A DNA stretch of 16,011 bases from Ophiocordyceps camponoti-saundersi (nom. inval.) (GCA_003339415.1 PDHQ01000557.1:1-16011), one strand, 5' to 3'; numbered from the stretch's first letter, positions 1 through 9,764 are shown. Notes: generated by a model not told the origin, from the letters alone. Program-made: numbers and translations.

Positions 1-263
<263 letters not shown>

Positions 264-1137
264 TACTTTTATAATAAAGTTTATAATACTTTTTTAAGTT
301 TATATATATTTTTTAATTAATTATATATTTAAAAGTTTTATTATAGTTATAATAAATAATTTATAAGAAAATTAAAAATAATATACTTATATAATATAAA
401 TATATAAGACTTAGCGCTATTATTATAAATAGATAAATAAAAGCTTTTTAATAAAAAGCTTATATTAAAGAATATAAAGCTTAAGGCTTAAATTAAGCTT
501 TAACTTAAAGTTTTCCTTATTATACTTTATTATAAAAATATTAATTCGAAGCGTATTTTTTTCTAAGTTTTTTTCTTTTTTATATTTTTTTATTATAAAT
601 TTATTAGTATTTTTAACTATTTTTACTATTTCTTACTACTTTTTTACCTTTTTCTTCTTTTTTAGTAAGAAATAAAGCTTAAGAATTAAAGCTTAAAGTA
701 AGCTATAAAAAATGTTTAAAAAATAAGAAAGCCTTACTAAGCCTAGCTTTAGAAGGCCTAGCTTAAAGCTTTATAACTTAAAGACTTTTTAAAAACTTAG
801 AAGTATAAGAAATAGAGGCTTCGAAGGGTTTATATAAGGCAAATATAGTAGATAAAGTTACGTGATTTAAAAAGTTAAAAAGAAGAAAAGAAAAGGTTAT
901 AAATAATACTTTTTTATCTAATTTAGATAAGAAATAAAGTAGAAATCGTTAAAGAAAGGAAAGAGAAAAGAAAGAGAAAGTTAAAGGGGGAATATTTATA
1001 CTTTATATTACTAGAGCGTAGGAAATTCAGTATATAAGGTAGGTAGCTAGGAAGCACGGAAAATTTTAATATTTCTTAGTATTTTTAAGACTTTTTATAA
1101 ATACCCTAGTTATTTTTTATAGCGGTAAAAGGTAGTA
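264..1137. other. AT-rich stretch without recognisable gene
   Basis: The stretch consists of A- and T-runs and many AAGCTT/TTAAGC motifs, with TAA and TAG stops in all frames of both strands. No tRNA boxes, transposase or polymerase motifs are visible. The last 150 bases are slightly less AT-rich, and it is probably decayed repeat DNA. It supplies the target site of the first SINE. Confidence 0.6.
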
Positions 1138-1153
1138 ATATTAGTAAAAGTAT
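1138..1153. repeat. Target-site duplication of SINE copy 1, 5' side
   Basis: The 16 bases ATATTAGTAAAAGTAT lie directly before the first base of the tRNA-like head and recur exactly at 1745-1760, directly after the TA-rich tail. A duplication of this length flanking a tailed element is typical of target-primed reverse transcription by a LINE-encoded enzyme. Confidence 0.88.
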
Positions 1154-1235
1154 GCCCTCCTAGCGCAGTAGTTAAGCGTCTAGAGATATTAGTCTCTTAT
1201 AAGAGAGGTAGTCGGTTCGAATCTAGCGGAGGGCA
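1154..1235 (+). tRNA. tRNA-like SINE head (pseudo-tRNA, internal pol III promoter)
   Basis: A 7-bp acceptor stem GCCCTCC (1154-1160) pairs with GGAGGGC (1228-1234), followed by A at 1235. The D arm GCGC/GCGT contains the A box TAGCGCAGTAG (1161-1171), fitting the TRGYNNARNNG consensus. The T arm GTCGG-TTCGAAT-CTAGC (1211-1227) contains the B box GGTTCGAATCT (1214-1224), one C-to-T change from GGTTCGANTCC. Between the D and T arms there are 31 nt instead of the usual 23 or so. They can fold as AGAGA/TCTCT around a six-base loop, which is not a proper anticodon loop, or as the competing palindrome TCTCTTATAAGAGA. The TAGCGCAGT D arm resembles elongator tRNA-Met, but no anticodon can be assigned. 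It is probably a SINE promoter and not a working tRNA gene. A tRNA finder may still call it. Confidence 0.6.
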
Positions 1236-1261
1236 CGGGTATTTTTTACCCTAACTATATA

Positions 1262-1354
1262 GCCGGGGTACGGTCCGACCCCGGCATAACCCCGGTAGGA
1301 GTAGTAACCCTGCCGGGCTCCTTTCCTCCCTCGGTAGGAGTAGTAACCCGGCCG
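1262..1354 (+). repeat. Three consecutive GC-rich hairpins in the SINE body
   Basis: Hairpin 1 is GCCGGGGT (1262-1269) with ACCCCGGC (1278-1285), an 8-bp stem and 8-nt loop. Hairpin 2 is CCCGGTAGG (1291-1299) with CCTGCCGGG (1309-1317), 9 bp including one G-T wobble and a loop AGTAGTAAC. Hairpin 3 is CTCGG (about 1330-1334) with CCGAG (about 1350-1354) around the same GTAGGAGTAGTAACCC segment. Hairpins 2 and 3 share an 18-bp direct repeat, CGGTAGGAGTAGTAACCC, with a spacing of 39 bp (1293-1310 and 1332-1349). Copy 2 keeps the same layout at about 9775-9865. The structures would form in the SINE RNA. Confidence 0.8.
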
Positions 1355-1744
1355 AGGCTTAGGTAAGGTAAGGCGCGGGGGTAGTTAGATAACGTAAGTT
1401 ATTAGAGGAATAGGTCCCTTTTAATAGTAACTATAATTTAATAATAAAGTATAATTACGAAGTAATATCTTCGCTATAGTATTTGCTAATATATATACCG
1501 GAATTACTTAGAACTTAGATAAGATATATAATAAGAAGTATAAGTACCTCTTACTTAGGATTAGCGTAACTTCGGATATTTCTTATAACGATTAAGCTTT
1601 CCGATATAACGTAATTAGCTTATAAGCTAGCCGAATATATTAAGTAAGGGGTTTTTCCCCGGGGCACTCCGGTTTTTCCTCTCTATTAAACGATTATATG
1701 CTTAGATACCTATATAGGTTACTAGAGTAATATAATATATATAT

Positions 1745-1760
1745 ATATTAGTAAAAGTAT
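1745..1760. repeat. Target-site duplication of SINE copy 1, 3' side
   Basis: This is an exact copy of 1138-1153, directly after the (TA)n tail. The first few bases are ambiguous because ATAT could belong either to the tail or to the duplication. Confidence 0.88.
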
Positions 1761-2160
1761 ATTTCCTAGTATTTTTAAAATATTATAAGCTAATATAAGG
1801 TTTTATATTCTTCCCTATTAGAAAAAGGTAGAAAAAAATACCTTACTTACTTAAAATAGAAATACTTACTTTTTCTTAATTTATAACTTTTTAAAAAATT
1901 TATATATAAATTTTTATAAAAGATAAATAATTATAAAGTATTTAAAATAATTAAAAAGGCTTATTTTCCTAAGTATAAAATAAATATATTAATAGAAAGA
2001 GTTAATATAAATTTAAATAAAGATAAAATAATAAAAGTAAAATTATATAAAAATATATAAGTAGCTTATAAAGCTTAAAATATTTTTTATTAGAAAAACC
2101 TTATATTAATATAATTTTATTATTATAAAAAGAAATAATATATATATATATTAAATATTA
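1761..2160. other. AT-rich leader before the copia fossil, no gene
   Basis: No coding-like frame, RNA gene or primer-binding site is recognised. If the copia element once had a 5' long terminal repeat it should lie here. I compared this stretch by eye with 6550-6960 and found no matching direct repeat, so the LTRs are absent, truncated or too diverged to see. Confidence 0.5.
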
Positions 2161-3550
2161 TAGCTTTAAAACGCTAAGAAAAAGCGTAAAATATAATAAA
2201 TAATAGAAAATAACCGCTATATCTTTATCCTTTATTAGTATAAGGCTTAAGGGTACCGCTACCTATATTAAATAGTATAATACTTTTTTTATAATAGCTA
2301 AAATTAATAATTTAAAGCTATTAATCTTTAATAATACTATTCTTACTTAACTTATTAATAAGGATAACGCTATTAAATATAATAATAAATAGGAAATCGC
2401 TATAAATATTATTTTATAGTTACTTTTTAGTAAGGCTATTAGTAGTAATACTATGCTTAGCTAAGATAAAAATACTATTATATATAATATTTATCTTTTA
2501 GCTAAAAAATAAGCTAAAATTTTAATAAAAATATAACTTTAATATATTTTATAGTAATAATATTAGCTTAAGCTAAAAGATAATATAGTTAAAGGCTAGA
2601 GAGCTTTTAAAAAGAACTTTTAAAGCTTTTAAAACTAAATTATTACGGATAAAAATATAGGGGTATATTTTAAAAAAATACTTTATATTTATATATAGAA
2701 AGCTATTAACGCTATTTAAACCTTATACCTTATTATTACTAAGAAGTAAGATTATAATATAAATAGCCCTTCCGGGTTATCTTTTAATAATATTAATATA
2801 TATATATTATCGCGAATTGCTAACTTCGAAATAACTTGTAACTTATTAAGCAGCAAAGCTCTTACTATAATAAAAACCTAGCCTTGGAAAAAAAAGCTAG
2901 AGAATAAAAATAATAGTAATAATAATAATAATAATAAAATAAAGCTATCGTTATTAATAGAAATATATATTATATTTTATTATCTAAAGTATATAAATAT
3001 AACAAATTAGATTATAACCCTCTCTTGCTATAGCTAATAAATATACCTTAGCAAGACTATATATTTAATAGAGTAATACTAGGTCCTTTACCTTAAGCTT
3101 AAGCCGCTATTATATTTACTATATTATAAGAATAGTAATATAACTTCCGCGGGTAGTAGCTTTAATATTATATTTATAAGGAAAAGCACTATAGCTAATA
3201 TTATTAATATAGCTTTTAAAAAAAGTTATAATAGCCTAATCTTACTAAATATTATAATTATTAATACTAGCTATACCTTATACCTCTTTAATAATAAAGG
3301 ATAGTTTAATTAATATAAAAAATTTAATAGCTCTTAATACTTTATAGCGTTAAATAGTAAGCTCTTATTTTATTATAGCTAAGGTAGCGTTATAATTAAT
3401 ACTTCTAACAGTTATTTAATTACTTTTAAAAAGGTATTTTATAGTATTAATATCTTAATTAATCTCGTCTCCGCTAATTAACTTAATAAAAAGGAAATCT
3501 ATATTAATAGCGAAGAAATATACTTTTAATAACGCGGGCGTATTATCTGC
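2160..3550 (+). pseudogene. Degraded copia gag and aspartic protease region
   Basis: Gag would form the particle coat and bind RNA, and the protease would cleave the polyprotein. In the frame shared with integrase, the protease site reads I-I-N-T-S-Y-T-L-Y-L-F-N at 3257-3292, where N-T-S (3263-3271) stands for the D-T-G or D-S-G catalytic triad. Both changes (GAC/GAT to AAT, GGC to AGC) are G-to-A, the RIP direction. The following LFN-K-QF context is typical of fungal copia proteases. Upstream gag has no motif I can name, and its zinc knuckle is not visible because Cys codons TGT/TGC become TAT/TAC. An (AAT)n run at 2910-2937 encodes an Asn tract. The exact start is unknown. Confidence 0.6.
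2908..2939. repeat. (AAT)n trinucleotide run in gag fossil
   Basis: This is a run of TAA/AAT units with one AGT interruption. It may be an original poly-Asn or poly-Ser tract or a later slippage product. Confidence 0.7.
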
Positions 3551-3639
3551 TACCTTTTTTAAATTAGCGGCGTAGCTAATATTACGGGTACTAAGGCTTT
3601 AAAGCTTTTAATAATAGCTGCCTTACCTATTAAGAAAAA

Positions 3640-4600
3640 AAAAGTTAAATACACTATAATATATCGCCGCCTTAGCTATATAGATAAAGATAGGGTCTTT
3701 TAAGCTTACTATAAATCTAGCTTTATAATTAATAAAAAAAGTATCTTTAAGTTATTTTATTACTAAGCGTACTAATTAAGGAAAGTAAATATTATAATTA
3801 GTAAGAATCTTATTATTTTTATTATAAGTTTTTTATAATATATATTCTAAAGCTTTATTTAATACTCGCTAATAGCTTATAAAAGTTATTAGTATATATT
3901 TTATAATATTAATACTTATACTAACTATTATTAAGTTCTTTTTACTAAAACTTATAATAAAGCTTTTAAATAGCTTAAAGCGTAGAAACGTAGCGTTAAT
4001 ACTATTATAAGTAGGTGCCGGGTTTAAGTAATAAGCTTTAATAATACCTTTAAATTTATATAATATAAGATTAAAGCTTACGCTACTAATAAAAGCTTTA
4101 ATCTTTAAACTTATACGCCTTATACGCTTATTTAAAATAGCCGCGCTAAATAAGCTAGCTGTATATTAATAAATACTATACGCGCGGTATATATTAAAAC
4201 TAAGCTTTCTAAGAAGCTATAGCTATTCTTTATAAATATAAGCGCTTATATATAGAATATATTATTATTATTAGCTAATCTAAAAAATTAAAGCCTTATC
4301 GAGATAATAATAGCTATAATCCGCATTTTATATAAATATTTAATTAAATATATATAATTTTAGGAATATAAGGTATATATTATTATCTTACTTTAATATT
4401 AAATTTAGAGCGCTAAAATAGCCCCTTAAGCTAAGGAAGGCCGCCTTATTAATATAAAAGGCCTTTATAAGTATATTTATAAGATATATTTACCTAAAAA
4501 AGATAAGATTATTAGGGCTAAAAATATTAAGTTTTATAACTTAGCTACTTTAAAGCTTAATTAAACTATTAAAAATACTACTAAGCTAAAAGTTAAAAAA
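3640..4600 (+). pseudogene. Degraded copia integrase
   Basis: This is the DDE integrase that would insert the cDNA. The zinc-binding HHCC domain begins with Y-R-R-L-S-Y at 3662-3679, from H-R-R-L-G-H with both His codons CAT changed to TAT. Its two Cys are TAC at 3761-3763 and 3770-3772. In the core, the first Asp reads Asn at 3911-3913 (N-T-Y-T-N-Y), the second lies in the S-F-N-N-T-F motif at about 4034-4050, and the Glu is Lys at 4148-4150. That Lys sits within the A-P-Y-T-P-x-Q-N-G-x-A-E-like context at 4112-4155. The C-terminal part contains K-I-A-P-Q-A-K-E-G (4418-4441), then I-Y-L-P-K-K-D-K-I-I and A-K-N-I-K-F-Y, matching the family's GY-motif region. Each lost catalytic residue is a G-to-A or C-to-T change. 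Enzymatically dead. Confidence 0.8.
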
Positions 4601-5219
4601 GATTATAAAGAGGATTAACTTAATAAAGATAAATTCTTCCAATTCGGCCCTAATAATATTAATAACGATAATAATAATTATAACTATTCTTATAATTAAA
4701 ACTTAAAAGAGCCTAATAGTAGCTTAGAGGCGGGAAATATACTTAATTTAAGTAGTAAAACTATAAGCCCTTCTTAATCCGAAAAGCTAGCTACGCCTCC
4801 TAATATAATATAATTTCTTAAGCCTAATTAAATACTTTATAATACTTAATTTAATAATTTAGCTAATAAAAAAGCCCCTTTATAAGCTAAGCTAAGAAAT
4901 AAGACTATAATACTTATAACTAATTATAAGACCTAATTAGTAATAATAGCTATAGCGAATTCCGTCACTAACGCTATTTTTAAAGATATTAATAAAAAAA
5001 AGTAAAGATTCCTAACTTTATCCTTTTAATTAACGCCGTATTTAATATTTTAATACTATTAACGCTTAAGGGCTAGTAGGATATTTATAAGTAACTTAAT
5101 TATCTCTTCTTTTAGCGCTTAGAGATAAATATAAAGATTTAAGCCTTATATAGTAAGTAAACTTAGGATCTTATTAATTAACTTATTAGTAAGTAAGTTT
5201 TGCCCGGAAAATAAGTATT
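4601..5219 (+). pseudogene. Copia linker between integrase and RT, frame change inside
   Basis: The stretch encodes Asn-, Lys- and Ser-rich, low-complexity sequence such as N-N-D-N-N-N-Y-N, as expected for the disordered linker between integrase and RT in copia polyproteins. The reading frame changes somewhere here (2 mod 3 before, 1 mod 3 after). Copia pol is normally one open frame, so I infer an indel after the element died rather than a programmed frameshift. Confidence 0.55.
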
Positions 5220-6550
5220 TATAATAAAGACCTTTTAAAATAAACTTATAATTAAAAAGGCACGCTAATATATATATAAGGATAAAAAAGAGGCCTTATA
5301 TTTTATTAAAAACCTTTACGCTATTATAATATACCTCTTTTCTATTTAAGTATTTTTATTAATTATAGCCTCTTAAAATCTTAAATAGTAATTATTTAAT
5401 ATTATTACCGCGTTTATTAACGCCTCTTATTAGGAGGAATTTTTTATTAATTAAAGATATCTTTTTAAAAATAGTATAAATTAAGTATATAAGCTTAATC
5501 AAGCCTTATATAGCCTCAAGTTATCTCCTATAATATAGTTTATATATACTAGTAAGGCCCTTAAACGCTATAAATAATAGTAACTTAAATCTAAATTTTA
5601 TATTTATACTTATTTAAAGGGATTTATTATACTCTTTTATATTAATAATATTATTATTATAGCCTTAACTACCGCTCTTATAAATAAAAGTAAGGGTATT
5701 TTAAAAGAATTTTAAGATTTATATAACTTAAGCGAACTTATTACTTTCTTAAGCTTATAATTTTATAGGAATTATACTATATATATAATTTATATATATT
5801 AAGAGAAATATAGTATTAAAATACTTAAATTATTTAGTAAAGGCGTTATAAACGCTATATAAACGCCTTAGCCGCCTAAAGTTAAAATACCCGCTAATTA
5901 GAAGATATAGCTACTCGTAATACCTTAAAAGGAATAGCTAAAAAGAATAGGTAATATAAATTATCTCTCTAATAATATAAGGCCTAATTTAGCCTTTATA
6001 AATAATAAATTATATAAAAGTAACTTTAATCCGACTACCTCGCACTTTTTTATATAGAAGAATTTAATATAATACTTTTATAATATAAAAAGCCTTAGCT
6101 TTATACTTAAAGGTGCTTATAGCTTTTAAAATTTAAAGCCTTATATCTTTATAAATATTTCCTTTATAGATAATTTATATATAAGATACTTAATAGCTAA
6201 ATATATTATTTTTATTAGTATAAGCTTTATATATTAAAAATTTAAATAGTAAACGCTTATAATACTATTATAAATAAAGGCAGAATTTATTTATTTAACG
6301 CCTATAAGTATAAGCCTAATCTAAATAAATAAGATTTTTAAAAACTTAAACTTACTATAGTAATAAATACTTATAATTATATTTACTAATAGCTTTAATA
6401 CTAAAACTATTACTTTTAATAAGTTTAAAATAGCTAAAATATAATATATTAATATATAATATAAATAAGTTATTAATTTATATAAAATAGCGATTTTTTA
6501 TAATTTAATATATTAATATAGCTAATATAGCTATAGATAGCTTTATTATT
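5220..6550 (+). pseudogene. Degraded copia reverse transcriptase and RNase H
   Basis: The RT would copy RNA to DNA and the RNase H would remove the RNA strand. In the 1 mod 3 frame, the first catalytic motif reads N-I-I-T-A-F-I-N-A (5398-5424), from D-V-x-T-A-F-L-N, with Asp changed to Asn. Next comes Y-K-L-N-Q-A-L-Y-S-L-K at 5488-5520, the copia KLxKALYGLKQ motif. The active site F-Y-I-N-N-I-I-I (5635-5658) stands for Y-V/I-D-D with both Asp changed to Asn. L-x-L-Q-F-Y-R-N (about 5750-5775) matches the FLGIE-type motif. RNase H shows A-E-F-I-Y-L-T (6280-6300) and the terminal IQYINIQYK motif (about 6430-6470), from RHIDIRYH. The stop is near 6514-6550. Both RT catalytic sites are dead. Confidence 0.8.
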
Positions 6551-6954
6551 AGTTAGCTTTTATAATATATATATAAGAGTTAATAAAGACTATTATTATT
6601 AAAAGTATATTCTTTTAATTTTTAATAATTATCTATATCTTATTTACTAAGAGGATTCTAAGCCTTACTTATATATAAAATATCCTTATATATATTCCCC
6701 CTTTTCTTCCTTTATATATACCTTCCTCTTATACTTAGTATTAAATTAAATATAATTTAATCTTTTCCCGAAATTAGTTTAATATTAACTAAAAGTTTAT
6801 TAAAGCTTTTATTTAAAATACTATAATAAAAATACTAGTAAAACTTACCTTATTTTTATTACCTTACTTTTTTATAATATATTTTATATAATATACCCCT
6901 TTTTCCCTATCTAACTTATATATTATTATTATATTATTATAGTACTCTAGAGGC
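6551..6954. other. AT-rich DNA after the copia fossil, no gene
   Basis: This is the expected place of a polypurine tract and 3' LTR. There is no convincing polypurine tract or TG...CA boundary, since TG and CA would have been converted to TA. Some pyrimidine-rich runs (CCCCCTTTTCTTCC at about 6696-6709) stand out. No coding-like frame is visible. Confidence 0.45.
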
Positions 6955-7085
6955 TATAAAAATAGCTGCTAGAACCTCGGCAGTAAGTTAAGTAGGAAAA
7001 ACCCTCCTAAAAGAGGTAAAACCCCCCGCTATATAGTAGAACCGCGTCCGGCTCGGGGCTAGGCTAGGCGCTCTATACGTATAAA
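6955..7085. other. GC-richer island of unknown origin
   Basis: The segment holds CTGCTAGAACCTCGGCAG, AAAACCCTCCTAAAAGAGG, CCCCCC and CGCGTCCGGCTCGGGGCTAGGCTAGGCG. It is far richer in G and C than the flanks and retains two CA/TG sites. No pol III box, ORF or match to the SINE body was found. It may be the edge of another element or a piece that was RIP-altered less. Confidence 0.5.
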
Positions 7086-7214
7086 AAAAGTAACTATTAA
7101 TTACGGTAATACTATATAATATAAGGAAAGATAAGAAAAGATAGATAAGATAAGGAAAAGATAATAGTAGCGGCGGTATATACTACTTATATATACTAGT
7201 ATATACCTCCTTAG

Positions 7215-7250
7215 CTTTTAGGTATATATTACTTAACTTTTAGGTATATA
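7215..7250. repeat. 22-bp-period direct repeat CTTTTAGGTATATA
   Basis: The 14-mer at 7215-7228 recurs exactly at 7237-7250. Confidence 0.8.
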
Positions 7251-7303
7251 GCTACGTACCTCTTTTACGTATAATATATACTTAAGTATATACCCCTTTT
7301 TTA

Positions 7304-7337
7304 AGCTTTCCTAATCGGGAAGCTTTCCTAATTAGGA
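7304..7337. repeat. 17-bp tandem duplication with RIP-type differences
   Basis: AGCTTTCCTAATCGGGA (7304-7320) is followed immediately by AGCTTTCCTAATTAGGA (7321-7337). The only two differences are C to T and G to A at the adjacent CG/TA pair. Confidence 0.85.
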
Positions 7338-7619
7338 AGTCGGTTTTTATAAATTAGTAACTTAAGGCCTAAAAGTATATAAAGGAGGGGGGGGTCGCTT
7401 CTACTAATATAGGTAAGCTATTATTATCTTATTATTTTTTAGTAATTTTAACTATATAAGTAATCCTTAGCGCGCGTAATTAGTTTATAGCTAATTTATA
7501 CCGGAGTAGAATACCCGCTAAACCTAACTTTCCTTAAGCGGTATTTTATATAAGGTATATTAATACGCTTATTAGCTTTAGGGACTTTTATTAAATATAA
7601 AAAAGTAAGTACTTAGCCC

Positions 7620-9373
7620 CGGCGTATATTTATATTTACTAATAACTAGGGTAAACTATCTAAACGCGGCCTATATTAAATACGCGAATAATTATACTAG
7701 GTATTAGCTAATTAATAATCCTATTATAGCTAAAGCTATTCGCGCTACGGTTAAGGTTACCTACTAGCTAAGCTTTAATTATAATACCTAAATAGTAAGT
7801 AATATTAAAATTAAATTAAGTTTATAATAAATCTTATATTAATAAATATAATAGAAAAATATAATTTAGCATATTAAAAAAATACGCGCTATCGCGCGTT
7901 ATAATAATACTTATACTAATTAAGTTATATAAGCGGCCGCTAGCTATATATTACTTTAAAGCTTATAGCCTCCCGCTATTAGGGAGGACCTTATTATTAA
8001 GGTAATTAAAGGTTTAACTAGCGCTAACCGACTTATTATTATTATATTAGCTTAAATATAAAAATAGCGTATTTTCTATATATAAGTAATTAACTTTTTT
8101 AAGTAATTAACTAAGAAGCTATATTATATCCGCCGCGCTATTAAGAATAAGGCGCGCTTATAAGGGAGCCCCTTTTCTACTAATTATCCTCTTATCCTTT
8201 ATACTCCGCCTCCTATTTTTAGTTCCGCTTCCGCTTTAATACCTATTAAGTCTAAATTTAAGTTAAAGGCCGATAAGTTTAGTAAGCCTAAGACTACTTT
8301 TACCTTAAGCGTTAAAGTTACCCCCGCCGCTAGGGAGGATATTACTAGCGCTTATATTATAATTACGCCGCCTCCTTATAAGGAGATTTTTAGTTTTATT
8401 TAAAATAATTTAATTAATAATATATCTAATAATAAAAACTTTATAACGCTAATTAGCGATTATATTATATTTAATAAGGAGGAGGAGCTATTAGTAAAAA
8501 AAAAGTAAGTAGCTTTAGTTTACGCTTATAGTTATAGTTAAGGTTAAGGCCGCGGCTAAGGCCGCGGCTATAGTAAGCGTAGTTAGTTTTATATTTCGCG
8601 TAGTTAAGCTAATACCTTATATATAGTTAAGATAGTTTAGTTTTAGAGCTAGGTAAGTAGCTAATAAGATAAATAATAAAATTATTACTATAAAATAGCT
8701 TTTATATATTTATTATAAAGCTAAAGGCCCTATCTCCCTTATCTATTTTATTTTTATAAAGTAATATTATAAGGTTAAATTAGCGTAATTATTTAAGCGA
8801 AAGAAACTAATATATAAGTCTAGCTATAAATTAAAAGTTATTAAGCGCTTTAGTAAAGTTATACTAATCCTATATTAGTTACTAGTTAGCGTTAAAAAGT
8901 AGCTTATTTTTATAAGTAAAGGTATAGTTAAGAAAGATATATAATATTATCTTATAGCTATTATTATAAAGGTAGCGTTTTAAAACTACTTTAGGGACCT
9001 TATAAGCTTAGAGAAAGGAATTAAGTTTAATATATCTAATCCGAAATTATATAAGTACTATATTAACGAATTTAGGAAATCCTTTATAGATATATAAGGC
9101 GGTCTTAGCTTTAAGCTATAGCGGTTTATTAATAAGATAGCTATAAGATTACCTATACTTTTTAAGCTTACTTTTTTAGAAATATTATTAGAGGAGCTAC
9201 TTTTCTTAAAGTCTAATATTAAAGTTATATTATATATATTTAGCTTTTAGTTTAGGTTTAGTTTATATCTTATAAAATTCCTCTAAGTTTTATAATACTT
9301 AATATTTCTATTAATAGAAGCGCCCCTTACGCTTATATTTTACTTACTTAGTAGCTTTTTTTACCGCGGTATA
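7620..9373 (+). pseudogene. Degraded coding region of unknown family, 5' segment
   Basis: I do not recognise this gene. From about 7620 to 8640 the 1 mod 3 frame reads as plausible protein with stop density near that expected from lost Gln codons. It includes an 80-codon stop-free run (8164-8402) rich in Pro, Ser, Lys and Thr (Y-T-P-P-P-I-F-S-S-A-S-A). Next come E-E-E-L-L-V-K-K-K (8480-8506) and a Gly/Arg segment made of repeated GGCCGCGGCTAA units (8547-8571), reading G-x-G-R-G-x-G-R-G-Y like an RGG tract. From about 8650 the 2 mod 3 frame takes over, with few stops up to the SINE boundary (for example L-E-K-G-I-K-F-N-I and L-L-E-E-L-L-F-L-K). A basic, Pro-rich region followed by an RGG tract would suit a gag-like nucleic-acid-binding protein, but this is a guess. 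SINE copy 2 interrupts it after 9373. Confidence 0.4.
9359..9373. repeat. Target-site duplication of SINE copy 2, 3' side of the SINE
   Basis: The 15 bases TTTTACCGCGGTATA recur exactly at 9976-9990 on the other side of the element. The sequence differs from the duplication around copy 1, so the two insertions were independent. Confidence 0.88.
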
Positions 9374-9764
9374 TATATATATTATATTACTCTAGTAACT
9401 TATATAGGTATCTAAGTATATAATCGTTTAATAAAGAGGAAAAACCGGAGTGCCTTAGGGAAAAACCCCTTACTTAATATATTCGGCTAGCTTATAAGCT
9501 AACTATATCGTATCGGAAAGCTTAATCGTTATAAGAAATATCCGAAATTACGCTAGTCCTAAGCGAGAGGTACCTATACTTCTTATTATATATCTTATCT
9601 AAGTTTTAAGTAATTCTAATATATATATTAGTAAATATCGTAGTAAAAATAACTAAGTTATTTTATAATTATACTTTATTACTAAATTATAATCGCTATT
9701 AAAAGGAACCTATTCTTTTAATAATTTATATTATCTAACTATATTTTTACCCCGCGCCTTACCT

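Larger units (their letters stand above)
1154..1744 (+). mobile_element. tRNA-derived SINE-like retroelement, copy 1
   Basis: This is a non-autonomous retroelement of about 590 bp. An 82-nt tRNA-like head (1154-1235) carries polymerase III A and B boxes. It is followed by a GC-rich structured body (about 1255-1375), an AT-rich body to about 1710, and a TAATATAATA(TA)n tail. A perfect 16-bp target-site duplication (1138-1153 and 1745-1760) brackets it. A second copy lies at 9374-9975 on the opposite strand and matches from head to tail, with differences that by eye are mainly C/T and G/A transitions. Head, tail and duplication together support SINE-type retrotransposition using LINE machinery in trans. 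Fungal tRNA-headed SINEs of roughly 500-700 bp are known (for example Foxy in Fusarium). Whether this copy belongs to a named family cannot be decided here. Copy 1 is less RIP-altered than copy 2, notably in the head and hairpins. Confidence 0.85.
2160..6550 (+). mobile_element. Ty1/copia LTR-retrotransposon fossil 1 (gag-pol)
   Basis: The order of recognisable domains is gag, protease, integrase, reverse transcriptase, RNase H. This is the copia (Pseudoviridae-type) order, with integrase before RT. The protease and integrase motifs lie in one frame (codons starting at positions equal to 2 mod 3). The RT and RNase H motifs lie in another (1 mod 3), so at least one indel separates them between about 4600 and 5220. 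All in-frame stops are TAA or TAG, as expected from RIP of CAA, CAG and TGG. No flanking LTR pair was found. The element is dead: the protease, integrase and RT catalytic acidic codons I could locate are mutated. The neighbouring SINE 1 lies upstream of it and does not interrupt its coding part. Confidence 0.85.
7086..7619. other. Non-coding, possibly promoter-like leader of the next element
   Basis: It begins with purine-rich GATAAG/GAAAAGATA repeats (7120-7162), continues with short tandem duplications (7215-7250, 7304-7337), and ends with AGTATATAAAGGAGGGGGGGG at about 7373-7394. That last piece looks like a TATA element followed by a G-run. Its position just before a decayed coding region suggests an LTR or promoter leader. 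There is no second copy in the window to prove an LTR. Confidence 0.35.

Noticed and set aside
1154..1235. Functional tRNA gene
   Set aside because: There is no 7-nt anticodon loop, eight or so extra bases lie between the D and T arms, and the sequence is the start of a longer duplicated element. The copy at 9894-9975 is even more damaged.
1761..6960. LTR pair of copia fossil 1
   Set aside because: Comparison by eye of the flanks (1761-2160 against 6550-6960) gave no direct repeat beyond short AT-rich matches.
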